NCBI RefSeq assembly: GCF_030704535.1
Contig: NC_081808.1
Location: forward strand, 20,024,501-20,088,500
Length of the DNA stretch: 64,000 bases
Reading direction: 5' to 3'
Origin: Vitis vinifera
Taxonomy: Eukaryota > Streptophyta > Magnoliopsida > Vitales > Vitaceae
In this document: in pieces, positions 34,201 through 46,064 of the stretch
How the letters are laid out: every line of letters starts with the position of its first letter
Numbering within the stretch: position 1 is the stretch's first letter
The notes under the pieces: generated by a model
What the model saw: only the letters and a program-made list of their open reading frames with translations
Database searches by the model: none
Told to the model about the DNA's origin: nothing
Translations under genes and position numbers: made by a program

Positions 34201-37200
34201 CTTAAGCATTCTAATTAGGCTCTCAAGCGCTTAAAATGCTCAGGCACTGCCCAGAGGTGCTCATGCATTGCCTATAGGTTCTCAAGTGTTGGAAGCGCAC
34301 AAACCCACTTAACCAAAGCTTGAGTGTTTGAAGCCTGGATGCCCAGGTTTCACAGTTTGCAATGTTTCTATTTTTTTCCCCATATTTTGGCAAACACATT
34401 TTGGAAAATTACGATTTCGGAATTAGGCCAAGTCTACTTGGGTTTCTCCCATATATATTTCTTGTATAATTTTCATTTTCTCCTTGATGTGCAAATAGCC
34501 TAAGAGTCAGTAGATTTTCTGTTTCTTGAAACTTTCAAAGGTGTTTTCTTTCATTCTTGGATTCATGAGAGAGAATTGCATCCTCTCAAGGCGTTGGGAA
34601 GTCCACTAAGAAGCTCGGTGGTGGTATGTCATAGACATGAGGTTAGGTGTAGGTATTAGGGTATAAGTCTTAGGGAATAGTAATCATTAGGTAAATCTGT
34701 GTACCTAATATTTCAAAATTAGTGGATTATAGCTTTGCAATCTTTAATCCCATGATTTTTATACATGCAAAGTCTCTAGGAGACTTTATGGGTGGTTTCC
34801 ATGTAAATTGTCTCTTATTATGGGTTTGAAATTCTTGATATATTGATTAACTGTTTAATTAATTGAAGAATTCTTAAAAGATAAAAATTTGTAGCCTTTG
34901 GGCTAATTAGAGAAGAAACTACCTATTCACCCACCTCTAGGTAGTTCCATGACTAAGATCTTCATTTTTCACCTACTATAAACACAAACATAGAATCAAA
35001 ATCATTTTTTGTATTTGCAAATTGGATCTAGGAAGGAGAGTCATATTACCCTTTTGATTTAGGAATACCATTAATTTGATTTCACTTAACTGTTCTTTAT
35101 AAAGGACAACTAGTGACTCATGCATATAATCAAAAAAGAAAAATTAATGCACTTTTTCCTCTTTGTTTCTTCTCCTCAAAACCAATTTTCATAATGTTTT
35201 TCTTTTCAAATTTTTGGAAGAGTACAATATAATCTGACATACTATTATTTAATTCCTGTAATCCCCATTGTAATTCATGATTTGGTTTTCTATGAGATCA
35301 TGTTAACATTTTTTATCCTAGGGATATGTGTGAGTGCCATTTGTCAAATAGAGTTAATTTCCAAAACTTTGTGTACTGTCAGTTGTTGCAAAATTTGGTT
35401 TCTTTTTACGTGGAACATTTTATTCAGTTATTTTTTTTTATTTATTTATTTTATTTTTTCTGTGTTGTGTGTGTGTGGTTCTTTTGAACTACTTAATTTG
35501 GCCTTGTTCTCACTTACCTTGTATCAGTGTAATAGCTGTTTTTTGTTTTTGTCTTTGCTTTTTTCTTCATTCTATTTTTTATAGGAATATAAGTCACTAT
35601 TTATTAAATTTTTTTTAAAATATCATTGAGTGAAGAACCAACATGGTTCCATAAATACATAAACATACACAACCCCATGCCTTCACACACACATATAAAA
35701 GTAATATGCTATTAAGCTCTTAAAAACGCATGAACTTATGTTTTGCTTGTAGATGATACTTTATGACACACCTGGTGTTATTGAGAAGAAAATGCACAAG
35801 TTGGACTCCATGATGATGAAGAATGTCCGCAGTGCTACCATTAATGCGGACTGTGTAGTGGTTCTTGTTGATGCATGTAAGGAACCCCAAAAGGTATGGT
35901 TCTTTGTTTGGGAAACATTTTTCGGGCTTTCTTACTTCTGCTAAATTTATTTTCTTTTCCCTAGATTGATGAAGTGTTGGAAGAAGGTGTGGGAAACCTC
36001 AAAGATAAACTACCCACTTTGCTAGTTTTGAATAAGAAAGATCTGATCAAACCTGGTGAAATTGCAAAGAAACTCGAGGTCAGAACCTGTTAATTGATAT
36101 TATTACTTTTAAGAAAGACATGTAATTTGTTGATGTGGCTAATTATGTAGTATAAAAAATAAAGGGCAAATTACTATTACCTCTCCTGAGACTCGCAAAT
36201 ATGTCTCTATCTATGATTTACCTGATGCTTGCACAAACCCCATCATGAACAGTTGTAAATGCTCAGCAATTGAAACTGCTGATTTTTTATTTTCATTTTT
36301 TTCCTTTTAAATTTAGTTTCACTCTTACACTATTTTTTGTTCTGAAAAAGGCCAATATGCTCTTCTTTTCTACTAAGTTTGACCTAGTTATTTATTATTA
36401 GCTATAGAAAAAGACAGAGTTGTTGGTAGTTTGATCTTCCTTTGTACTGTTGCTTGGTTTTTATCAGGATAACATTTGATGAAGATGTAACCAGAGACAA
36501 ACAAAGTGATTCTTGCTTTTCCTGCAGACCCAATTCTCTTCTCCTGATTTACCATTTTTTACTACTGTCCTCAAGTTGTGTTGTATGCCCCCTCTTAGTT
36601 TCATTTCCTCTTTAACCTATCAAAAAATGAAAAATAAAAAAAATCTCATCTCCTCTTTAATTTACCCTCTTTCCCCAGTTATCTCTAGTCAAATCAAAGA
36701 TTTTATATTTAGCTTGACCACAGTTCGGGGTATACAAATACAAAGGAAAGTCATTCTGAGATCTGCTTGGAGCTTCTTCCCCACATATCTTAACTGGACA
36801 CACACTGCTCTTTTCTTAAAAAACAATTTCTATCAGCCCTAAAATAAAAAATGAAAAAGCAGACAGGAACAGTTTGATTCTCTAAGCAAGCAGGTTTTGG
36901 GGGTTCATGCAGATCCAGTATAGTCTGGTTTTTGATCCACAAGGATCAAGATCAAATGAGCGTTTGTTCAAAGGGAAGGCGGAGGTAGTACTTCAAATGG
37001 TGAAGAGAAGTGGCTCAGCAGGGAATGAATGGGAAATCTTCAAGGACGACTTCTTTGTTGGTGAAACGAAGGGCTAAATAGCCCCTCTTCCCTTACTCTT
37101 ATCACCTTTTAATCTCTTTCTCAGAGTGAGTAATGGGTTTGGGGAATTGGGCATCAAGGTTATGGGCTATCGAAGATAGGGACAAGAGAAAAATAAGCAT

Positions 37201-40200
37201 ACAAATAAAATCAAGGCTTTTCTATTTAGCATGGTGGTTTTGTGGACCTCACCACTACCATTGATGAGGAAATAAGGAGGAAAATATTAGGAGTTGCCCA
37301 TTTGGGAGAGTTTGATCAACAAGTGAAGTGTGAAAATGGTTCAAAATGGATTCATAGGTTTATTGGGTTTTACCCATGATTTTATATAGAGAACCTTTTA
37401 TGATTGCTGTCTTGTTCTATTTTGATTTCTTGTTTTCGTTCTTTGATTTATCTAATCTCCTCTAAGGAGGTAGATGTGGATGATGTCAAACTTCTTTGGT
37501 CCATTTTCTGTACTCACGCATATGTTATTAGATCATTACTATGCTTCTTAATCATGGTGTGCTAAAATTCTTACTTTGAACTGTTTATTCTGAATGAGTA
37601 TCATTTTCCTTTCAGTGGTATGAGAAATTCATAGATGTTGATGAGGTCATACCAGTGAGTGCCAAGTATGGTCAAGGAGTAGATGATGTCAAGGATTGGA
37701 TATTGTCAAAACTTCCTCTTGGGCCAGCTTATTATCCAAAGGTATATTAATTCAAGATTTTTGCTTCTTTATGTGTGTGTGTTTGTGCATCCCTTTCCCT
37801 TCAAGAATGGGCATTGATAATTTTTGGTTGCATCCTTATCATTTTAACCTTATCCCAACTATTTGAAGTCATCTATATAAAGCAACCAGCATCTTGAATG
37901 CTTTGAAGCCAGGATATGCAAGCAGATATTGCTTTGTGAAATCACCTGCAGAAAGAGAAGTTTAAATCGTAGTCAAGTTAAAATGTTCTTGTGTTGGTTT
38001 GACCATGCTTTGCACCCAGAAGAAGCAAGTACATGACATATTAAACTTATCCCTTTGACTCTAGGCGTGTCTTTAGTTCTCTTTGCTGTAGTCTTCTAGC
38101 TTTATATGAAATTATTGCTAGACCTTTAAGAAATACAAAGTATTAATTCCATTCTTTTGTGCCATTGCAAAGTTTACATATTAGAGGAGGTTTTCATCAG
38201 ATTGATAATGGTGTAAGACTTTATTTCTTACATGAATCCAGATTGCCTCAAATTATATCTCAAAATAAGAACAAAGAAACATGTTTTTTTTTTAATCGTT
38301 TCATGTCTGAAAACTATTGCTTGTTGCATATAACTAACAATCACACTGTTGTTTCACTTGTTTCCTTAGGACATTGTTAGTGAGCACCCGGAAAGATTCT
38401 TTGTAGGTGAGATTGTTAGAGAAAAGATCTTCATGCAATATCGTAATGAAGTTCCTTATGCATGTCAGGTACATGCTTGATTATCTCTACCTTCTTGTGA
38501 TTTATGAGACATGGTTATCCTTTCCATTTTTTGGTTGTATTTTATTCCTTGGTTGCTTATTGTGCCTTTTGATTTCCTAGAAAGTAACATCTAATGGAGG
38601 AGTGTCGTCCCTTGATTTTTGAATCCTGCAGGTCAATGTAGTGAGTTACAAAACTAGACCAACTGCTAAAGATTTTATTCAAGTTGAGATTGTTGTCGAG
38701 AAGAACTCACAGAAAATCATCCTCATTGGAAAGGTAAGTAGACTTGTTTTGGTAGGTTTTTCTTGACAATATGTTTGATGCATGATTGCTTGTGGGACCC
38801 TCCAGACAATGGTGGGATAGACAGGTTGTTTGGTTTGAATAGGAAGAAGAATTGCTCAAGAGGGAGGAGGCAGTATACCATGAGAGAGGGAGTTCTCATG
38901 GCCCAGTGTGGTGGCCCAAACAAAGTCTAGGATTCTGTTCCTAGGAATGAGGTCAATATTGCCTAGTCTGGTGGATTTGAAATATGTTCCAGTCTGCTTC
39001 AGGCAAGCTTCTGCAGCTAAACCAGGGGCCCAAAACAAAATCACATGGGTTGCAAAGATATCAATCACAAAAGTGGCTATTCATGTCACATTTTAGTTCC
39101 TTGCAAGCTATCCGGCAAGCTGTAATTAACCTGAGTGTGGAATCTGATCAGCCCATTTACATGTTATTCTGCTCATCATATGTTCTAAATATCTCGTCAA
39201 TATTATTTTGTGTGGTTGCATGTTTTAGAAATTTCAATTTCTGGTACATCATTTTAAAATCAATTAACTGGGTGTAGAATTTTAAAAACTTACCATTAAG
39301 GGTTTGCCATGCTGTGTAAGAACTTTTAAAATATGAAGAACTCATCATTTGTACTTAGCTTATATTTTTGAGCTTCAGCATTTCTTTTCTTTCCTTTCTT
39401 TCTCTTTCTTTTTTAGTTTTGTCACATCTCTTCCACTAATGATTGGCCACCTGCCTCTTATAAAAATTTGTCTTATTTGCTGATATGTGATGTACTGGCT
39501 GCTAGAGGTTTGGTCCATGTTAGTTTCTCTCCTCTACTAGAGATTTTGTTTGTTAAACACTATATTTGGACTGAAGCATCAAATATTGATCTCCTTGGAA
39601 ATAGAGGGGAGATGCTGAAAATGTTAATTTATACAGAAAATTGAAATCTTAAATAAAATTTTGGAATGTTTTGCAACTCCAAAATCTCTCAAAATAGAAC
39701 AACTATCTAAAAATGTTAACATTTTGTCGAAATTTAAAGTTTGATCATTGTTGCTTTCAGTTTATTTGGTGAGTGCATGCGCATAGACAAACATTAACCA
39801 TCAGAATTGTTCATGAGTTCTCATGTAATCAGAATTGCTGCAGGAAGGGAAGGCGCTGAAACTACTTGCAACAGCAGCTCGGCTTGACATTGAAGATTTC
39901 TTGCAAAAGAAGGTGTTTCTTGAGGTGCTGGCTTCCTTCTTCACACTGCAATAGCTACTATATCAATTAATGCTATAATTTCTCACAAACAATTTTTCCA
40001 CATATATAGTATCTCATTGCACCGTCATCACTAAATAGACTGGTGCCGTAATGCAGAAAAACTTCAGCTATCACTCAGGATTGTTATTGAAAAACATTGA
40101 CGTTGGGGCAACTAACTGTTTGAACAGGTGGAAGTGAAAGTAAAAGAGAACTGGCGGCAAGATGAAGGGCTTCTTAAGTACTACGGTTATGGAGGCCAAA

Positions 40201-40214
40201 TTCAAGCGCTATAA
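31226..40214 (+). CDS. ERA1: Era-type GTPase, chloroplast-targeted, 10 exons
   Basis: Exons 31226-31637, 31942-32087, 35753-35893, 35965-36078, 37616-37741, 38370-38468, 38632-38733, 39844-39924 and 40128-40214 are nine coding exons that join in phase to 435 aa; a tenth, non-coding exon is not demonstrated. Residues 1 to about 60 are Ser/Arg-rich with few acids, like a plastid transit peptide. A linker rich in Ser/Glu follows. GTPase motifs are complete: G1 GKPNVGKS 144-151, G2 region TTRHR 171-175, G3 DTPG 191-194, G4 NKKD 256-259, G5 SAK 286-288. The C-terminal KH-type RNA-binding domain spans about 314-435 and ends GQIQAL. Era binds small-subunit rRNA and assists ribosome assembly, so plastid 30S maturation is the expected role. 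Arabidopsis At5g66470 is the counterpart I remember. The symbol is by analogy. Intron 2 is unusually long (3.7 kb). Confidence 0.94.
32088..35752. other. Long ERA intron 2 with repeat-derived sequence
   Basis: This 3.7-kb intron contains a T-rich simple stretch at about 32513-32575. A segment at about 34600-34990 has a CTATTCACCC(A)CCTCTAGG-type phrase often seen near the end of plant Copia LTRs. The segment 32640-34330 shows no recognisable protein. The phrase CAAGTCCAAGTCCAAGTCCA at about 33630 is a short tandem repeat. I cannot delimit an element with confidence. Confidence 0.4.
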
Positions 40215-41779
40215 TGTCAAATATCATCAGCTAATTAGTGCATGACTTCTTAATGTGAGTGGAGATGGTAGCGTGCTAAAATCATGACCATGTGTTATTT
40301 ACTTTGATCATTTGGAGCCTCTAATCAACATTCTTTATGGCTGGAGTCTGGTGCTGTTGCAATCTTCAACTGGACCGTTTCTCTCATGGCAAGGGAAGTG
40401 ATTACGACGGCAAGGCCCTTTCCGGTGTTCTTCATTACTGTACTGCTAAACATGGACCCAAAGGTCCCAGAGCTGGATTTGAAGCAATATGCTTTGTCAA
40501 GGGTATTTCTTGATGTCCACAGAAACTAGGGGGCTGTAGTCCTCCTTGAATATGATTTGAGGTTTTCTATCATGGGAACAGTTCCTGTAATATGAATTTT
40601 TGGTAGACTTAGAGCGTGTAATTTTGTATTAAAATTGAAGACATTTGTCAAACTAAGTGGGCAGTAAACTTTAGGGTGTCCGATGTGCGCACGTTCGATC
40701 GTTAGGTGAGTAGGGCAGACAAGGGCACTCAATCGGTCATCGTAGGCTATCAATATGGGATTGGTTGAAGCTTGGCCAGTAGTGGAGGAACGCCCCATTT
40801 CCACGGGTAAAAAAGAAGTGGATCCGCAAATCGCGCCGATAAGCATATCACTTACCGGGTAAGAGAGTTGAAAGTAAATTGGATGCTCAGTCTTTACACC
40901 ACTGAACATGGCGTGGAGAGCTCATGTCGCCATCGGCATGGTCATAGACTCGTAAATAATCAACACCATCAAATAGGGAGAGGCAAGGCAGCGCCTTCAT
41001 CTTAACTGGGATAACAAATCACGGAAAAGTAGATATCTGAAAGGCCCCACATTTTTAAAGGGTACCGTGGGGGTGGGCCATATTGCGCTCCACCACAACC
41101 ATCTTTAAATATGGTGGGACCTGGGTAGGGGCACCACCGGACATCTGAGGATCCTCCCCACATGGGTGCCACTACCCAACATACATGATTAGGGCGCGTG
41201 GTGCGTCCGACGCAGGCAAGACCCTTGCTAGAGTTCAAATTCCCAAATTCTTCACTTTTGTTTTTATCCAGCACGCTGGAGAGTGGGGATTCCATGATTG
41301 TAATACGCCCAGCTGTTTTAACCTTCAAAACCATAACACAAAGGCCTACTACGGCTTGTAATCAAACGAATCAACCCACCATGGATTTTCAGAGCCTGCC
41401 AAGAATATTAAGGGTGCCCACGTCCAACCTCTCTTTCTTTTTTTTTTTTTTAAAAAAAAAAAGAATAAAAGTGAAAGATTGTACCCTATGGACCTAAATT
41501 ACCCTTAGAAAAAGAGATCGTGAAAGAAAAAAAGAGTGGCATATGATTAAAAGCAGATGTTGAAGGGGAAATGACTTAAACATGACACCCTTTTGATTTA
41601 TCTTGAGAGGGGAAAACAATCCAGTCCTAAAGTGAATTAGAATGAGCCATTTTCACTATCATGAAAAGAAGGGTTTCATATTCAATCGTGCTTTTGACCT
41701 CTCTCTTTTTCTAAAACAGAGTCCTTCTGCTTTAAAACAACCCCTTCATTCTTTTCAGCATTGACACTGAGTGAGAGAG
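40215..41779. other. Spacer between ERA and the mannanase gene
   Basis: The first part is the likely ERA 3' UTR. Sequence from about 40640 to 41230 has higher GC and short open frames on the minus strand but no recognised family. The last 300 bases are the mannanase promoter and leader; no clear TATA box was seen. Confidence 0.45.
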
Positions 41780-44237
41780 ATGAGGCATCTGAGTTGGGTT
41801 CTCTGTTTACTTCTTTTGATCCAACAGCAAGGTTTTCAGGTCCAAGTTGAAGCGGGAGATGGATTCATCAGAACAAGAGGAGTGCATTTTGTGATGAATG
41901 GTAGCCCTTACTATGCAAATGGCTTCAATGCCTACTGGCTGATGTATTTGGCTTCTGACCCATCTCAGCGTGCCAAAGTCTCAGCTGCTTTCCGTGAAGC
42001 TTCAAGCCATGGCCTCACTGTGGCAAGAACCTGGGCTTTCAGTGATGGTGGGTACAGGCCTCTTCAGTACTCTCCTGGCTTTTACAATCAGCAAATGTTC
42101 AAGGTCTAACTCTCTTTCATACTCATCCTTTTTATTATCATCTCTCCTTCTGATTCTCAAGTCTCCATGTTGTCGATTTTATTTTTGTTCTCGCTTTTGA
42201 AGGGATTAGATTTCGTTGTTGCTGAGGCCAGAAGGTACGGAATCAAGCTTATACTGAGCTTGGTGAATAACTATGAAAGCTTTGGTGGTAAAAAACAGTA
42301 TGTGAACTGGGCTAGAAGTCGAGGACAGCACCTCTCATCTGAAGATGATTTCTTTAGAAACCCTGTTGTTAAAGGATACTACAAGAGCCATGTTAAAGTA
42401 AGTAATTTGTGGGTCTTCTCTCTCACACTTCAACTGCCTTTCCTTCTTACATCCATCGATTTAAAACAAACCCGGAATTAAAGAAATTGCTTAGTTGACG
42501 CATAATATGGCTGTTCTTTTCCTTTTTGAAACCATGATTTCGTTTTATCTTATGTCCTTTCCACAGTAGATGTAGTGTTTCATAGTGACTAATCTCTCAG
42601 CTTTTCCTTTGTGTGAGAAGTGTGTTTTTTTTTTCCAGGGTGGGTTTAAAGTGGGATGTGGAATTATGATGTCTATTCTGAGTTATCTGTATCTTCTTGT
42701 AGACTGTGCTTAACAGATACAACAGCTTTACTGGAGTTATTTACAAGAATGATCCAACTATTATGGCCTGGGAGCTTATGAATGAGCCTAGATGCACATC
42801 AGATCCATCAGGAAGGACCATTCAGGTTGTTTTGATAACTTTCTCTCTGTTTCTTTTATTCTTACAATTTTAGGTCTTAACTTTTGACTACACACTACCT
42901 TCTTCATTGTCCAATTTAATTTCTTCGCCAAATTCCTTTTGGTTGGTAGTTTGATTTAATCTTCCATCTGCCCTCAAAGTTTCCTGGCATCAAATTTTGC
43001 CTTTTGATTTAAACCTCTACATGCCCACTACTATAATTAGAGACTGCAGTATGTCATATGACAAACAGAGGGGCCAATTCAATTGGTACTCGGCCAGCCA
43101 TTGAGTGGTTTACATAATTCCACCTACCAACCAGCCCCAGTCACATGAGGGTCATCCACTCAAATGAATACTATAGATTTCAAGTAGTTGATGGCTTCTG
43201 AAAACTACTTGTCGGGAGAAATTCTCAACTCATGTTCAATTTGCTTGCTTTTGCTTGGAATTATGTTAAATTCAGTTTACTGGTGGTTGTGGGACAGGCT
43301 TGGATAATGGAGATGGCTTCTTTTGTGAAGTCAATAGACAGGAATCACTTGCTGGAAGCTGGTTTAGAAGGCTTCTATGGACAAACAACACCTTGGAGGA
43401 CGAGACTCAATCCTGGATATTATATAGGAACAGACTTCATTGCAAATAATCGAATCCGTGGAATTGACTTTGCTACAGTTCATTCATATCCTGATCAATG
43501 GTAACTATCATCTAAAAATAAGAATATATCAAGTTTCATGAAGATACATGATATTTAGATTTCATTTGTTGGTCAGTCCAAGAAAATAAACAAGCATAAG
43601 ATAGGTTCTTGATTATCCATATTTCGTCTGTATGCAGCTAAAAACAGGCTTATTGATGTGGTGGGTTTAGAATTGTTTAAGCTTTCATGAAATTTACTAC
43701 TGATCAAGCTGCAATTTTTCTATAAGAGATTTGTGTCAGTTCCCTGATTTGGATTTTGGTTCCTGTTGTTGTGTGAGCAGGCTCTCAGGCTCGAATGAAC
43801 AATCTCAACTTTCTTTCCTGAACAATTGGCTGGGTGCCCACATCCAAGATGCCCAAAACATTCTCCGAAAGCCAGTACTCCTCACAGAGTTTGGAAAATC
43901 ATGGAAAGATCCTGGTTTCAGCACCTACCAGAGGGACCAGCTGTTCAACACTGTGTACAACCAGATATACTCATCAGCTAGACGTGGAGGTGCAGCTGCT
44001 GGTGGCCTCTTCTGGCAACTTCTAACAGAAGGCATGGACTCCTTCCGGGATGGGTATGACATAGTTCTAAGCGAGAGCCCTTCAACTGCAAATGTCATAG
44101 CTCAGCAGTCACGCAAGATTGATCAAATTCGGAAAATATTTGCAAGAATGAGAAATATGACGAAGTGGAAGAGTGCGAGGGCCAGTAGACGAGCTGAATG
44201 GCTGGCTAGAAACAGGAGCAAACGTATTGGGAACTGA
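41780..44237 (+). CDS. MAN7: Secreted mannan endo-1,4-beta-mannosidase (GH5), 5 exons
   Basis: Exons 41780-42103, 42203-42397, 42703-42825, 43298-43500, 43781-44237 join in phase to 433 aa, the usual family length. The start is the ATG at 41780 ([13 protein letters not shown]); an in-frame GTG nine bases earlier is not used. Residues 1 to about 26 form a signal peptide, so the enzyme goes to the cell wall. GH5 landmarks: FNAYWLM near the N-terminus, WELMNEPR with catalytic acid/base Glu201, VHSYPDQW, and LLTEFGKS with nucleophile Glu318. It hydrolyses internal beta-1,4 bonds of (galacto/gluco)mannans during wall loosening, germination or ripening. The basic C-terminal tail ([20 protein letters not shown]) is a common extension in this clade. 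MAN7 is assigned from resemblance and from neighbouring ERA as in Arabidopsis (At5g66460 beside At5g66470, from memory). Confidence 0.94.
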
Positions 44238-45906
44238 GCAGATGCAGTTCTTATACGAAATTGGAGTGTGCAAAACTTTGCAAAATGTTAGTTACGACAG
44301 GTTTTGGGAGGTGGGTTCTCTTTGTGATGAATGATGTTCGTCCAGGGGAGCAGCTGCATAAGATTGATAGAGTATGTAATTTTTCTAGATATATACTTTG
44401 TGAAGTGTGTTGTTTAAGGAGAAGTATGTTAGTGAAGAAGAGAAAAAATGTGAAAAGCCACAACTCAGTTTTTGCCCTTCATACCAGTCCTTGGCTGGTG
44501 GCTGCTGATGAAATTAATGCCTACCATCTGCGTTGCTCAATATTTCATAAATGAGATTTGTTAGCTTTTTTAATATAATGTGAGACCATATATAATGTAA
44601 ATATTATTTAAGGGTATCAATTGATAGGTAGGTAAATCAATTTATTGAGCATCCAAGAGTCTTATGTATGGAAGACTCTATTATAAATGGGGAGTTAGAA
44701 AATTTAAGTTATATGAATGTAGTGTTATAACTTTTGTAACTCCATTATTATGAAATTGAATTTATACATTATGTTTATGAGTAATGAAGGAAAATGGAAA
44801 AATATAACATATGCAATTATATAAATGTATTCAAGTTTATAACCCACCCATTAATTTGTATATAATGGTTATAAATAATGAATATAACTCTTATATAGTC
44901 TTAGATGGGAAGACTAAGAGATGTACAACTTTTATAAGTTAAGAACCCAAACCACACTCTTATTCTTATGTTATTTTATTGTTTTATTTTTAACAACATA
45001 CATTATATATGTGATCCATCCACTATATGACAATAATGAGTTGAAGACCTTGATAATACAATTCATAAGGTGATTCAATCCCACTTCGAAAATGTTATTG
45101 GTATCATGGATCAAGGTAAGAATATAATTATTATTTTAGTATTTATATTTATTTTGTTTTATGCATCCAAAATTGTTTTTTAAAATAATTATTTCTACAT
45201 AAAGTTTATAAAAGTTTGGTTAACAAGATTAAATTGAAAGATGAAGATAAACGTATAACGCAATGGTCTTTTGTGACCGGTTGAAAGGCATTTGTTTACT
45301 AGAAACTCTTGTCAAATGGCCTTCTTTCTAGTTATCTCCCTGCTACCTTTAGCTGCTGATTGCCGCCCCGTTAATAATGAGTAGTGTTGTAAAACTAAGA
45401 AAAGCATCAAGGTATCGAATCAGTATCCGCCAAATTTCGAATATGAACTAACAAAAATAAATGGTGAACTTTACGTGGTTAATAAAGGAACAAATACATG
45501 AGATCGGATATAAATAAATAAAACCAAATTATAATGGGATGGGATGTGTGGGATGCTCGCATCCGTCTGGCATGAGAGGCGTGTTTAAAAAACCATCTAG
45601 ACACTCCTTGTTGTAGGGGCATCCGTCATTTATATAGAGGAGACCAGCCAGATACAAGAATTGTTACCCGTGCACCAACAGGATGGAGGTATAAACATAT
45701 CTGGTATACAAAATAACTCCATAAACATATTTGGGATACCAGATGACTCCATATCGGATAAAAAATGAATGAGATTATACAAAATAACCCTACTCCAATC
45801 GGCATGCGACTTCAGTGTAAATGACCAGATAGTCTCTCTGTGCCATGACGTAGCATGCTAGGATTGGCCATCATATGGACTAGGTACGCATGTTGATAAA
45901 AGCATC
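44238..45906. other. Spacer between the mannanase and PPR genes
   Basis: Contains the likely mannanase 3' UTR and AT-rich DNA. At about 45689-45750 a short direct repeat (ATAAACATAT(C/T)TGG...GACTCCAT-like) is visible. Two phrases with GTCTTA...GGAAGACT at about 44660 and 44899 may be old repeat sequence. No gene was recognised. Confidence 0.45.
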
Positions 45907-45988
45907 TTGGGCTTAACTTCATGTATACAAGGAGCCCAAATTGGGCAACGTGGGCCAAGTCCCTCAGTTCATGGAAGCATCTTGGGCC
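45907..45988. promoter_or_regulatory. Cluster of site II (TGGGCY) elements before the PPR gene
   Basis: TTGGGCTT at 45907, TGGGCC at about 45951 and TTGGGCC at 45982, with GAGCCCAAATTGGGC between them, form a dense cluster within 160 bp of the PPR start codon. Site II motifs are TCP-factor sites enriched upstream of nuclear genes for mitochondrial and plastid proteins. Confidence 0.6.
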
Positions 45989-46064
45989 TTCAACTTAGCT
46001 TAGGCATGTCCAACTTTGAACAAACATTTGGGGGTGTCCACTGTCCAGCGGCGGGTGGCTTTGC

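Noticed and set aside
41771-41779. Possible mannanase start three codons upstream
   Set aside because: That codon is GTG, not ATG; the first ATG at 41780 gives a proper signal peptide.
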